Assembly: GCA_032173965.1 (NCBI GenBank)
Contig: CM063289.1
Location: 27,677,690-27,741,689, forward strand
DNA: 64,000 nucleotides
Direction: 5' to 3'
Origin: Sitta carolinensis
Taxonomy: Eukaryota; Chordata; Aves; Passeriformes; Sittidae
The first letter of the stretch is position 1. Each line of letters begins with the position of its first letter. The translations under genes were made by a program, and so were the position numbers. Shown one piece after another: positions 37,634-50,300 of this stretch. The notes beneath the pieces were generated by a model. The model saw only the letters and a program-made list of their open reading frames with translations, was not told the origin of the DNA and ran no database searches.

Positions 37634-37804
37634 TGCAGCCCAGAGAAGCTGTGGCTTCCCCATCCCTGGAAGTGTCCAAGGCCAGGTTGGACAGGGCTTG
37701 GAGCAACCTGGGACAGTGGAAGGTGTCCCTGCCCATGGCAGGGGTGGGACTGAATGAACTTTTAGTTCCCTTCTAACACAAACCATTCTGGGATTCTGTG
37801 ATTC
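37634..37804 (+). mobile_element. CR1 LINE 3' end (5'-truncated), plus strand
   Basis: This is the longest CR1 segment here. It begins in the region reading CAGCCCAGAGAAGCTGTGG and continues through CCCATCCCTGGAAGTGTCCA, AAGGCCAGGTTGGACAGGG, GAGCAACCTGGGACAGTGGA, TGTCCCTGCCCATGGCAGGG and the terminal CATTCTGGGATTCTGTGATT. All landmarks are in the order expected for an avian CR1 3' end. No reverse transcriptase frame remains. Confidence 0.95.
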
Positions 37805-40800
37805 ATGTCCAGGACACTCCAGTGCACACAGGGACTGGTGGGGCACGTATGTGCTGCTGCCTTTTTGCTGGGTACAACCAAAGCCATAATTTTAAGGCTT
37901 ATCCTCATGCACACAGAGGAAAATCTAGTTTTCAAAATTCTTTACTGGTGATGAAATGTAAGCCAGAACACTGTTGGGTTTTCTGATGTCAGTGTGAGCT
38001 GATGGAGTTGGCAATAAGAAAAATTATACTTCAATTATAGGCTAAACATGTTTAAAAGAAGTCACTGAGACATAGATGGTATGGAGCCCCATATTACTAT
38101 TATTATACTCAGTAAAAAAAGAGTCCACAAGCTCTTCTCTCTCCTCCCTCCTCTGTTAAAAAATTAGTGTCTTTGTCACATGTAAGAGCTGTACAAGTAA
38201 CAGGAACAAAACATGTAGGTGTTCTGAACAGAGTCATTAAACAACATTTGTTAAGCACACCAAGTTCTGGACTAATTCATTCTGTAGCTCTTCTGTTTCA
38301 TGTGCTCAGGTGATAAAGAATTATGCAGAACTTCCATCAGTGGCAATTTTATTTCTTGCCTTGAATCAAATGGTGACTCAGAATGAAAATGTCACTAAGA
38401 CATGGGCTGTGGTGAGACGCTGTGGCTGCTGGTTCCAATCACCCCGTAACTAGAAGGGGCTCTGCTGGTGATGCAGGAGCCCAGACCACCTCTGCAGGGA
38501 TGAGGCAAGACTTAAACTCCACTTTCAGTAGAAAAGGCTGAAAGCTGATAGGCCATGAGTTTAAAAATGCTGCATTCAGTGTTTCTTCATAGAAAGGGCA
38601 TTATTGATGAAAGAGAAACATTTCATGGTAAGAAGTCTGTCCTCCCAGATGTTTAAAAGGAATGGAAACATTTTCCCCATTTTCATACAGTTTTTTCTTC
38701 TAGATAATATTTCTAACTTCTTTCTGAATCTTCTGTGATCTGTGATAATGGTATCATGTCATTATATGGTATAATAATGACACACAATACAAAGATTACT
38801 TATCAAATGTTATATATTTATATATACAGCATGGCACTGGTTTTGGCTGTGGTAGTTGCCATCAACACAAATGCCCAGGAGGAAGCATCCAGCCCTTAGG
38901 CACTGGGAAAGTTTGGGAACTTCTGGTCTTGGGGTTAGATGCACCCACTAGCACTGTACTTGATATGCACTCCCACTCGGGATTGAGTCTACCTACCTTC
39001 TCTGCAGAGTTTGAAATGCCACTGCTCTGAATGATTCTTCGCCCACAGAAGGAGGGAGGAATTCAAATCAGCTGGGGAGCAAAGCACTCTCCGCTGGGAA
39101 TAGGAGGAAAGAGGGCTTTGCTTCTGGTGGTGGGAGAAGTGGGGGAGGAAATGAAACCACTTTTGGGGAGAAGTGGGTTCTGCAGTATGGGAGGATATGG
39201 ATGAAGTGGGACAGGATGTGAGAGCACCAGAGATTGGCAGAGGGGAAAGGAAAATGGATGTTCATCAAGTCCTAACTATAGGAAGAAAGTGAAGGATAAT
39301 ACAGTGATGGAAAATACCCTAAAAGTTGTGGTTTTTTCTATGAGGATACCCAGCCTGATGATTTGAGGTGACCCTTGTCTTTCCAAAACTGTTCTCCCTG
39401 GCTGGAAGAGATGCTGCTCTTCTGGCCAAATCCCTGCAGGCCCAGCAGTGGTTTCAGCAGTGCCACCCCCTCCAGCAGCTCTGAACACCCTTTCAGTTCC
39501 CTGCAGGCAGCAGGAGCCAGTTCTGGTGCCTGGCACACATCACCCCTCTGTGTGCCCTGTGACTGCTCTGCCTGTAAAGCTGAGAAGCCCAAGCATGAGG
39601 TGGGAGAGATCTGCAAAAGGAAAGGAGGGCTCAGGGAAGAGTGGCTCTGCTTGCGTAGTTGGGTGAGGGTGTTTTTGTTGTAGAGCTCCCTATTTTTAGG
39701 TTCTATACTTTGCCATTGTCTCCTTTGCTGTGAGCTGAGCTGCTGCCTCCTATTGCTTCCCTTCACTACAGTGTGATTATAAAAGAGGCAATTTTGACCT
39801 CATCATGTTTTGGATTTGCTCCTGGCCTGCTTATCATGCTAAGTGAGGGTTCCTAGGGAAGGAAGACCAATCCTGACAGGATCCAAGGCTCCAGAGATAA
39901 AATGACCTAACTTCTATCTTAGCATGTCAGCATTACCACACTTGTCCATGTCAGGTAGCCACAGACCTGAGACAGGTTTTTATAAAGTGTAACTCAGATG
40001 CTTTTGTACAAATTCATTTGGAGATTTCCCCATTTGCCTTCCTGTTTTTAAGTCTTGAGAATGCAGATGGGCTGATTGCACTTTAAGATTTCTCCATGCA
40101 AACAAGTTGGAGAAAAAATGTTTAGACATAATTATATAACCCCAGGAACTGGATCTCATTCAACTTGCAGAACAAATCACAACAGTTAGTAGGACTGTAC
40201 TGGACTGAAAAAGTCCAGAGGAGAAATATCACACATAAAATGCCTCACTTGCACTAGTTTCTACTTATTTATATGTTTACAGATTCATTTGCTGCAGAGG
40301 TAATGCAGAAGTATGACCTATTTTGTTTAGATAAAATCAAAACCTGTTCATTCCTAAAAGTGAAAGAGTGAAATCAGATGGATTGTCATTGCTAAATTAG
40401 GCAGATTCACCATCTTTTGAATGCTTATGATTAGGAAGGACAAGGTTGAAATGGCAAATACCTGCTCTTCATTATGCAGTGGAAGTGGAAGGCAGCCAAA
40501 GTGGGCAATCTAGTCCAGCACTGATTGCTGGACAATCTAATCCAATCTGGACTGGTCTGGAGGGTCTCGTTTGTCCCTGGAGCAGAGGGAGCACTGCCTG
40601 AGCTGTCCACACTGTTTGGATACCAAGCAGCTTCCCACATCTGCCCCTCTCTTGATTTCCCTCCTTTCTGAGAAAGTTCTGAATGCTTCTTGAGTACATT
40701 CTCTGTGTTTTGAGATAACACGTGAAAAGGAAACTTCTTGATATTTTTTTTTTTTTCTGTTAGCTGCTGGGGAAGTCTTTTCTTTTTCCCTTCCCAGATT

Positions 40801-40919
40801 CACATGACTCTCAGGAGTCGAGGAGAAGATAGGTAAGCACTAAAAACAAACGCAGAACCATCTGGTGTGTGGAGGAGGGACAACTCCCACACTGAGCTCA
40901 GCACTAACGCGGCATCTGC

Positions 40920-40945
40920 GGGGGGCTGGGGCGGCGGGGCCGGGG
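40920..40945 (+). other. Strong G-quadruplex motif in a short GC-rich patch
   Basis: G runs of 6, 4, 4 and 4 bases are separated by short loops containing only C, T and G, so the motif easily meets the G3+N1-7 rule on the plus strand. It sits inside a patch of about 75 bp with seven or so CpGs (40908-40962) surrounded by AT-leaning DNA. It could be a decayed CpG island core or a local GC-rich insertion. Confidence 0.7.
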
Positions 40946-43900
40946 ATGTGCGGCACAATCAGCCACGGGCAGATCTGGCAGCTGAACACCTTGGGGGATG
41001 AATGATGGTGCCCAGGCACCTTGCCACACCAGCCCAGGGAGCAGGAACAGCCCCAGTGCAGAGGAAGGAGTCAGGGGACACACATGGGCAAGTGGGGCTT
41101 CACACTCTTACTGTGTTTTAAGTGTTGCTGGGTTTGTTCCCTGTAAAAAAAAAGTGCAACAAAAAAATCAGGAACTGTTCAGCCCCGGAGCGTTTTAGCT
41201 TCTTTCCTCAACTTTCATGATGGGCAGAGCATTCCCTAAGGGGCTGAGGGGAGAAACTCCTTATGGTTACTCTCACGGAAGATTCTTCAGGCTGTGTTGA
41301 TATGAGGAAAAACAGATTCCCTGTATTAGTTTTCTTGTAAGCTGGAAGTCTTGTAGACAAACCCAGACCAGGGCTGTTGCATGCAGCAGCACTGCCAAAC
41401 CTGAGATGAGCTTGCTAACTCCTCACACATCCACTGGGGAAAACTGACTGAGCTTCCAAAAAATCCTACTGCCTGTTTTGGGGTCATGTTCAGCTCTCAC
41501 TCCAGAGCTACTGCTGACAGGGACCTGTTCTTGCTGGGGATGAAGCTGGTGCTTTCTGAGGCTGGGTAAGATGGACTATCACAGAGCCAGCAATAAAAGT
41601 GTGATACATCTAGCTGCTGAGAAGTGCCACCCTACTCTCTGTAAAGTCTTTTACCTGCTCTTTTACCTCCCTTTCTTACTGAGGCTAATGATACTACCTA
41701 AGGATACTCCCAAAGGCATAAGTGGCTCATATTTACAGCAAGCTTCAAGGACATAAATGGCTACAGAGTGGTAAAGTATCATTATCTGCCACTTCGGAGA
41801 GATGCTCCAGATTTGTAGAAAATTGGGATGTTTATTCTACAATTCAGTGGAAAAATAAGTCTCTATAGAAACTACCACTTCAGAGGTATTTACATTTCTC
41901 TACTATGAAGCATCTTGAGAAAGAGCATTCCCATAAATAGCAAACTGAAGTTGTTACGTTTGGTATAATAAGGTAATATTTACAAAAGACAGTGTATGTT
42001 CTAAGTATTATTATGGGTTGCTGTGGATCCATGGAATATATTGTTAGGAGACTCAAATTTCCCAACAGGAGAAACAGTGACGTGTAAAAGAAATGCGTAA
42101 AAATTCCTTCGTGCCCTCCCTGGTGATGAAGCTGCAGTGAAACTGTAGACTGAAGCTAATATCTCTGGCAAAGCTGATCCTTTAAAAGTTCATTTCTGAG
42201 TAAGATTGCAAGAAAAACACCCACATTTTTAGCTGAAGGTGCCCTTATATGCATGTACGTGCAGTTCGAATTTGGGTGTTTGTTACTGGTACTGAGCTGG
42301 GCAGTTTCCTCAGCTCTGCAGTTGTAAAGCACCACATGAGTGTGCTGGTCTGTAGTTACCTAATAGTGAAAATGATACAAAGAGAATAAAGAAAATACAA
42401 ACAGCATTTTTTGGTGATTGCAATGGTGGTAAGAGAAGTAGATTTGGAAAGGTTAGTGAGCAGTGGATTGTGAGCTGTGTCTCTACTTCCATCCTGTGTC
42501 CATCTTTTTCAAGGAATACATCAAGAATTGCAAAAGCATTCTTTGAAAGCACATCTGAAAGATTCAAGTGCGTGGACACCATGGGTGTCTTCTTTGGTGG
42601 TTGAATGCTCTGAAAAATATCAGCCAACACCTTTAATCAGGCCAGTAGCAGTGGAAGTTTATGCTCCAGATGTCAATTAATCACTCCAGTGATAAATAAT
42701 GGCTGAAGTGGTTCTTGATACCAAAACATCTCACGGTGGCTGCTGCAGGTACAGAAGAAAGAAGCATCTAGGAGCAGTATTGTCTTTACAAGGTAATAGT
42801 TTCAGTCAATTAACTAACAAATGCAACCCCCAAATAACAGCCAATAAAAAAAAGGAGGGGCCAGGCTTCTGCTTCCTAAATCGGATTTGTTCTCTGACAA
42901 ATGACTGAATTACAGGCCTTAATAACAAGGAATTGTATCGGTGCTGTCTTGACCCATTTACTTGATCCTGGTGTCTCTCCCATGCCTTTGTTTTGTTGTT
43001 TTTCTTGCCCAAGATTCCCAGAAGCCTTGAATGCAAGACATAATGACACAGCTCCTGCCCTGGTAGCACACTGTGCAGTCTTTTGTTTCAAGCACACAGC
43101 ATGCACCCAGACTTGCTCATAAAATATCCATAGCAAAATCATGCGATGCCTGTCTCTCTTATACATTTTTAAGAGCTGTGCCCTAAATCCATTAAAAGAC
43201 TGAGGCATGAATAGAAGAATAATCCTTCCTATCATGTGGGTGAGAAAGGAGTTGGGATCAAGTAACTGGACATATAAAATGAGCCATGTGAATTTGCTGA
43301 CTACCAAACTTCTGCTATGGGAATTTAGGATCTTTTGAAGCCCAGCTCTTTTGTCTAAATGGATGAAAAGTGTTTTGCATAATAGAACAGAGGAACTTTG
43401 TACAATAAACATGGAGCTGGTATAAAGAAAGGTCAGAGAAACAACAATTCAAGAGTCAGAAGTTGGTGAGGATCATATGTGTTGGTAGAAAGTGCCTTCT
43501 GATTTCAAGACAACTAAGGTGAGAGGAAATGTGTCTTTATGACAAATTGCTTTTGAAATGTGAAGTAGTTGCTCTTACTCCAGAAGTGAATCTTGAAAAT
43601 TCAATTCTATACACTGAAAAAAATGGCCTTCATTGTTTTAACTTTTGGAGAGAAGTAGGGAACCTAGCACCATTCCACATGGATGTTCAAAGGAGAAGGG
43701 ACTAGGAATGAAACTAGAAGCCACTAGGAATGAAAGAGAATTGGGTATCTACATCCCTAAGGCTCTTTATAAAATGGTGTTCCACACCCTTGTCAGGAGT
43801 CTCTCATCTGGTCTTTGCTGTAGGGTTGTAATGTCTTTAGTTTGGAAAATTTCCACTCCACCTAAGTCTTGGTGCCATATTTCCTTTCCCTATTCAGTGC

Positions 43901-44995
43901 ATCTTGGAAATCATTTGCCCTCAGAGGTCCATTCCACTCTTTAGCCATGTCCATAAGATTTCAGATGTATAGATGGGGCTTGGGAGCAGCTGCTTTTCCA
44001 TCCCTGGAAGGTGGGAGGGGATGAGGAGGGGACAGAAACATGGCCCTAACCAGGAGCAAGGTGCTGTGCTCCTGCTCTGAGTTACTGCTCAGCCTTGCAG
44101 AGCCCCTGCAATTCCCAGGGCCTGTCCTCCTTAGGGAATGCGAACCTCTGTCCTGAGGCAAGGATCAGAAATAAATGGCTTTGGAATTTACTGTCCAAGT
44201 TTACAGCTGTATGGTTAAATGCAGATTTCCATAACCCAGTGGGGGTCTGCTGCCTGAGTACAGCCCCACACAGCCACCTCCATGGGTGCATTCCTCAGTG
44301 GGTCAGAAACTCCCAAGAAAAAAGAACAGTGTTTTCTGGAAAAAAGTTGGAGAGAAAAAGTAGCTTCAACATTTAGGAATTAATTTCTTTAGAATATACT
44401 CCCAAATTCTTGGGTCTCTGGAGTATGAGGTGATGCACAAGTCTCCTGGTGCTTTTGCACACTTGAACTCCAAAGCCAGGGCTCTGTAAGAAAAAAATAA
44501 GGAAGTTTCATAATGCATTCTTGGGAGCCTTGACTGTATGAACTGTGACTGCACAGATTTCTGTCATTAATTCATCTTGGCTCAGAAATGGATCAGGTAT
44601 TGTCCTCACTTGTTTCTGGTGTCACTCCTTTGCACGTGGTGGGATTCCTTAAGTGAGCAGGATCAGTGTTTGCTGGTTAGAAACAGGCCAGAGGACAGAT
44701 CAGCCTCCATATACTCTAGGACTTCACTCTGAAGAAAATCCCTTTGACAGAATCTTCAGTAACTAACTTATCACACAACGTTAAAAGCACAGTTTACTGT
44801 AACTATTAATTTGGGATTTTTCTATTTTGGTCATCTGCTTTTTAAAATGACTTGTTACTAGAACTGCCTTTGCAACTTGTTACTCTCTTTTCTACTTTCA
44901 GTTTCCCTCTGTACTGACTTGGTTGTAAGTAGGCTGTGGTTTTCTGAAAATGGAACTGTGATGTTTGCTGTGTTTTCTTATACAAGACCTGTGTT

Positions 44996-45085
44996 AAAAA
45001 AAAAAACCAAACAAACCAAAAACAAAAACAAAAAACCCCCCAAGAACCCAACAAGAAACCAAACCCAAAACCCCAAAACCCAAGT
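44996..45085. repeat. A/C-rich low-complexity tract
   Basis: A12 is followed by degenerate CAAACAAAC, CAAAAAC, CCCCCC, CCAAAACCC words for about 80 bp. Such tracts are common in bird genomes, and no adjacent retroelement body is recognised. Confidence 0.85.
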
Positions 45086-46009
45086 GACCACCATAAAACC
45101 CAACCTAGCCAAAATCTTAATTCTTTCCCCCAAGCATTTAAGTTACTACTCTTAATACAAATGTAACACAGGCACTATAATAGCTTCACCAGGATACTGT
45201 ATTCACATCTAATTTTAATTTTTTAATAATATTTTCATTGTTAAGGGGTCCCATTGTGTGCAGGGAGTGTGTGCATAGATCAGCTTGAACATGTGATATG
45301 TGGATACTTGACCAAACCTGCAGGGGATGAAGTTTTCACAATCATGGTTTGCCTCCTTTCTCTGTTTGTTTTACAAATAGCAACCTCAGTTTTACATTTC
45401 TGTCCCTGGATCCCAGATAATGTCAGGAGGCTTCTGTATTGGATGGAAACTCACCCTCTTGGTTTGAGAGTGAGGAATTACAATTACCAAAATACCCAGG
45501 TTTTTGGCACTCCTCCCAGGAAAAAAGATGTTATTAATAATATAGCCTCTATATTTCTAATTTGACATCCCCTCTGATTTTGATTTCATTTTCATATGGT
45601 AACTTTGATTATTTTCTCTTTCCATTTTTAAATACCTCAGGTTACTTCAGGCACAGATTTTTTGGTCAGCAGGTGACCTCAGCTGTTGCTATCATCAGCT
45701 GGCACTAAAATCAGCAATATCTACTTGCCTCACATTTCATCAGGGCTGTTGAACATGGTTAGAGAAGCTGGGTTCCCAAATCAAGACTATGGGCTACTCT
45801 CCCTGCCTCTCTTCCGTGGGAAGTTCCATCCTGGTGGGTTCCTATTTTGGGTGAGTGAGTGGGGACTGAGCAGACACGAGCCACGGCCCCTGCACATGCT
45901 GCTCTGGCATTTGGCTGCCAGTACTGCTCCATTGCTTTCCTGCAAGGCTGTGTTTGCCTGGCAGGGCCTGGAATGAGCCATTTCCTTCACATCTCCTTTG
46001 CCTGTAACA

Positions 46010-46250
46010 ATCTTGAACTTGTTGACCCATGTGCCTATTAATTATTGATATAATGATGCATTATTTAGGCTTGTTTCAGCAGACGGATACATTATTACTA
46101 GGCAGACATTTGCCAGACAGGCTGATAGATAGCATCCTAAAAAAAGTCTCCAGTTGCCTTTGTACAATAAAGGCCTGTAACTTCATTACTTTCCTCCCAA
46201 CCCCCTCCTCTGCCTACCATGAAACCTTAATAGGAATCTAAGTGTAATAA
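46010..46250. promoter_or_regulatory. Candidate conserved element with homeodomain-type sites
   Basis: TTAATTA (46038-46044) is followed by GATATAATGATGCATTATTT, AGCAGACGGATACATTATTA and GATAGATAGC. The block is repeat-free and AT-rich with several homeodomain and GATA-type words, resembling enhancers near developmental genes. This is inferred from motifs and no conservation data were available. Confidence 0.3.
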
Positions 46251-46573
46251 TGATCTCTTTAGACAATGGGCTTAGTCTTGACTGTGTTGGAGTTGTGGTC
46301 CTGATGTTGGTCAGGACTCAAAAATACAGAGGAAGTCGCCTTCACCAATCTGCTAAAGCTGGTTTTCCTAAGGTACAATGAAATGATTTTGTTTTTCAAA
46401 CCCTTGCCGTAGAAAGGAGAACTGTTTTCTCCCTTGGTTGCTATGAACTGTGTTGCAACACTCCAGGGCTGCAGGCAGAGCTTGATGTGTATCTCCCAGG
46501 GAAACTTGCCTTTGATTCTGTCTACGGATCCAAGGAAAAGGCGGATCAAAATTAATTATCTGTAATTTAAAAC

Positions 46574-46737
46574 ATGCGTGTGGAGCGTTTTGGAGCCTTT
46601 GGAGCTGCAGCGTGGCTCCAGCTGAAGGAAGGACGGAGCCCGGTCCCGGCTGGGAGCTGCGTCGGGATGAGGAGCGCAGTGCGCGCTCCCAGCTGCCAGC
46701 CGGGACGGGGACGGGACAGCTGCTCACGTCTGCCGCT
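46574..46737. promoter_or_regulatory. CpG-rich left flank of the polypyrimidine array
   Basis: About 16 CpGs occur in about 160 bp, far above the window background. An imperfect inverted repeat at 46643-46706 pairs GTCCCGGCTG (46643-46652) with CAGCCGGGAC (46697-46706). An inner stem pairs CTGCG (46657-46661) with CGCAG (46675-46679). GGGACGGGGACGGG lies at the right edge. Together with the CpG-rich right flank, this looks like one CpG-rich domain split by a repeat expansion. No exon or start site is evident. Confidence 0.4.
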
Positions 46738-47186
46738 GCCCCCCTTCCTCCCCTGCTGCCCTTCTCCTCCTCTGCTGCCTCTCCTCCCTCCTCCTTCCCT
46801 CCCCTTCCTCCCCTGCTGCCCTTCCTCCTCCTCTTCTCCCTCCTCCTCTCCCTGCTGCCTCCTCCTCTGCTGCCCTCCTTCCTCCTCCCCTGCTGCCCTC
46901 CTTCCTCCCCCTGCTGCCTGCCCTTCCTCCTCCTCTCCTGCTCTCCTTCCTCCCCTGCTGCCCTCCTTCCTCCTCTCCTGCTGCCCTTCCTCCTCCTCTC
47001 CTGCCCTTCCTCCTCCCCTGCTGCCCTTCCTCCTCCTCTCCTGCCCTTCCTCCTCCTCTCCTGCCCTCCTTCCTCCCCTGCTGCCCTCCTTCCTCCTCTC
47101 CTGCCCTTCCTCCTCCTCGGCTGCCCTCCTCCCTCCTCCTCTGCTGCCCTCCTTCCTCCTCCTCTCCTGCCCTCCTTCCTCATCCT
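46738..47186. repeat. Polypyrimidine minisatellite, 20-bp period, about 22 copies
   Basis: Nearly all bases on the plus strand are C or T, broken by CTG or CTGCTG once per unit. In the best-preserved part, 46981-47120, seven consecutive units of exactly 20 bp follow the pattern CTGCCCTTCCTCCTCCTCTC with a few substitutions. A 60-bp higher-order step, three units, is visible between 46741 and 46801. Long open frames cover it on both strands (46368-47183 minus, 46574-47230 and 46612-47343 plus). They arise because the composition lacks stop codons, and a 20-bp period changes frame at each unit. Mirror-symmetric homopyrimidine DNA of this type can form triplex (H-DNA). Confidence 0.93.
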
Positions 47187-47350
47187 CTGCTCGTCAGTCT
47201 TCGCTGTGTCTCAACCGCCTCCAGCTCTGATGTCAGAACCCCGCTGCTCCACACGCCTTCCCTACGAAAGCAGAAAAGGCACAAAAAGAGGAAGGAAAGC
47301 AGACGAAGTACAAGAAATGCAGACTCGAGCGGTACAAGTCTGACGGCTCG
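47187..47350. promoter_or_regulatory. CpG-rich right flank of the polypyrimidine array
   Basis: About 11 CpGs occur in about 165 bp, against a sparse background. The sequence turns purine-rich near 47270-47320. No splice donor, start codon context or TATA element is convincing. It is listed as the right half of a possible CpG island interrupted by the array. Confidence 0.35.
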
Positions 47351-50300
47351 TTTGCTTTCCAGGGGCTTCCTCGGAAGGAAGGGTCAGTTCTGGGGAAGCA
47401 ATTTCAGAAAGAATCAGCTGCTTTCAAAAGCGATATGGCACCGACTGCTTAATGCCGTGTGGGCATGTCCTGCTGCAGTCAGACCCACAGAGGGGCTCTC
47501 CTGCTGACACCTTGGGTGCCGGTGCTGAATGTTTTCATTCTTTGTGAGTCACTTCTGTCTCATTTCTGATCCCCTGCTACAGAAGAGGCAGGAAAAGCTC
47601 CCTTAGTGCAACCCCACCTTGACCACTGTGTTTGTCCCCGTTGCTCAGGGTCATCTCCCTCTCAGACTCCCCTCACTATGTGGTCACACTAATATTTTCC
47701 CTGGCATTCAGGAACACCAGCTGTACTGCTTCCCTTCCACAAAACCAGAACGTCTCCCTCAGAACGTGTGAATCCCTTCATTTCGCCCTGTTCAGCCACA
47801 CTCCCAGAAGTCCAGCCTTGTTCAGCAGGAGGGCAGCTCTTCCTAAGGGATCCTTTGGGTCTGTCCAAAGCTATTATTACCAACAGACCTGGACAAAGCA
47901 ATAACTGAGGAAACCTGCATGGATTTCCTGACTGCTGCACAGTGTTTTGTGTGTCTTGGTCAGCAGCTTCGAGATGTCCAGGTTTCCTCCAGCTCATGCC
48001 TTCTCCCCTGATTTATACAGTCTGTCTTACTCCTGCTGACATTTTGTTGTTCTTTGTCCAGACAGCTCAGTGAGGGACTGTCATCATCTCATTTGTCAAC
48101 TATCTCCTTCATCCAGTCTGTCCATCAGGCAGCCATTATTATCAGGCAATCCCAACCTTCCACAAGACAGTTCCCAGACCTTTACACTTGTAAAAAGGTT
48201 TTCCTGAACCATTTTTTTTTTTTTAATTTTATTTTCCCAGTGGTCCTCCATTTGAATATATGATCACCAGAGTTTAGCAGCCTTCCCTTGTAGTCCTGGA
48301 TAGGATGGAAGAATTTATCCTGTCACCTGTTGTGGATTTTATCTCTGTGCAGGGACAGGGAAGCTGCTAACTCCCACACTCAAATCAAATTTTAAGTCTG
48401 ACATGAATAAATGTGTAAAATGCAAGTCCCTAACACTGAATACACAAACTCTCTGTAGACTGTCTAAATTATTTCAGGCTAGTTTACTGAAATTAAATTA
48501 CATAAAAGTCATACAAAGCAGCACATTGTTATGTAAAACTCTACAAACCAAGTGCTGTGATTTTAACTGAGTTGAACAAATAAAAAATTAAGTGTAATTT
48601 TTGTTCAGGGCCATGTGTTAGCTTTTGAAAACAAAAAGGAAATAAATGAACCAAGTCACACAAAACATATGTCTGCAGAATAATGATAAAATATATACTG
48701 TAGTTGGACATCTTGGAAGTGTGGTTTTAATTCTTGCTGGTGTTGTGGCTGGAGGCTTTTGTTGTGCAAAAAGGCTACCCTGTGTTCTTTTTACAATACA
48801 GAATGTTTTTTATTCCTACTACATGGGGAATAATGTAATCCTCTTGGGATAACATGGAGGGTCCTGAGTCCTTCAGCTGAGACACCTTCCTGGGAAGTGC
48901 TGGGAATGTGCCAAAGGCACCACTCAGTGCTGCTGACTGTGCTCATCCCAGCCAGGGTATGGAGGAGACTGACTTGGGGAACCAAACCAGAAACTTTGAG
49001 GCCAAGAATTCCAAAGAGAGGTTCAGCTGTGACCAGCTGGATTTAAGCAGCTTCACACAGAAGTTCTGACGCTGTGCCCTCAGGGTCGCTTTGTTAAAAA
49101 AAGCTGTGTGAGAAGATTCTGTGCTTCCTATTGTGTGCACACTGATGTTGGGAAGAGAGAAGGTGCTGCTGGCTCTGGCCATGGCAGCAAGGCTCTTGCA
49201 GAGTGTGGCTGGAAAGGCACTTGTCTCTCTTGGCATGTTCCCATCGCTGGGTCCCCGCGTGCTGCCTCACATCCCTGTCCCTGCCAGGGCAGTGCGGCCG
49301 TGGGGCGTTGCTGGCAGTGCTCAGGGCATGGGCCAACACTGGAACAGCTTAATTAGCTCTTCCTTGTTAGGCAGGATTTCATAATGTAGGTACACGTGTT
49401 TAGCTGTCAGCTCCATTCTTGCAACAAAAGGAAAACCAAACCAGTAATAAATAAAGAATTGCACAAGCCGATCTCCAAATAATGGTATTGGGTGGAACAC
49501 GAGAATTAGGAGCTGTGGCTACAAAGCAGATTGGTGCTTCCTATTCCTTCTCAAAACACAGCTCTTCAGACTGATGCAGCAACCAAGGGGGATATTGAAA
49601 GCCTGGAGATGCCTTTGCTTCCCTCCTGGTGCTCCTGATCCAGGAAGAAGTGAGTAACTGAGCCCCATGCCTTGTCCTTTCCTCTGACAACTGGTTTAGT
49701 TCCAGAGTACTGAGCTAAAGCCCTGCAAATTCACCCTTCTGCTCCCTGCTGTGAGAGTCCCTGACACTGCACAGGCCTTTGAGCTCCCAGGTCATGAAGA
49801 ACTGAGTAACTAGGCACTGACTTTTCAGTATTATTTTGAATGGCTGTAAAAAGGAGATTTCTAAACATGTAGATAAATCAAGTATTAAAAATAGAGGCAA
49901 AATTATTGCAAAAATATGGAAAGGTTACTTTTAAAAGTCACCCATATCAATTTTTAAAGGTCTTAGCTTAGATTTAGAAGGTAATGATTCATTTTTGAAG
50001 CGTATCATTGTATCACATGAAATATTATTTTTTTGGTGAAGGCAGGTTAACATGACCAGGAGATGCGTATTCCTCTCTCAGTACATTTGTATTGAAATCA
50101 ATGAGTAACTGAAATGATTAATACCATTCCAGATTTCTTTGAACAACATTAAGCTACAAATGTCTTATCTTTAAAACCCCAGTTTTCTTCAGATGTTTAT
50201 TTTTGAAACTGTGGTAGTATTGCATACCTAAAATATGAATGCATTCCGAGTGGTGGAATGTCCTCATAATAGAATATATTATACATAAGATTCTAAAGTA

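Larger units (their letters stand above)
37805..46009. other. Non-coding interval, no gene seen
   Basis: A perfect 8-bp inverted repeat (GTCATTAT at 38758-38765 and ATAATGAC at 38774-38781) lies in an AT-rich patch. A G-rich purine stretch runs at about 39095-39250. The longest frame is 178 codons at 42876-43412 on the minus strand, with no recognised domain and a length chance can explain. An A/C-rich low-complexity stretch lies at 44996-45085. No RNA gene was recognised. Confidence 0.5.

Noticed and set aside
42876..43412. 178-codon minus-strand frame
   Set aside because: No recognisable family, no splice or transcript signals, and its length is within chance expectation for this much AT-leaning sequence.
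45254..45565. Frame with RRLLYWMETHPLGLRV-like segment, briefly considered as a GPI-synthesis protein relic
   Set aside because: Only a few residues resemble that family and no surrounding homology supports it.
46368..47343. Long open frames of 271, 243 and 218 codons on both strands
   Set aside because: They lie over a homopyrimidine array whose composition excludes stop codons. The 20-bp period is not a multiple of three, and the translations are Arg/Gly/Glu- or Ser/Pro/Leu-rich low complexity.
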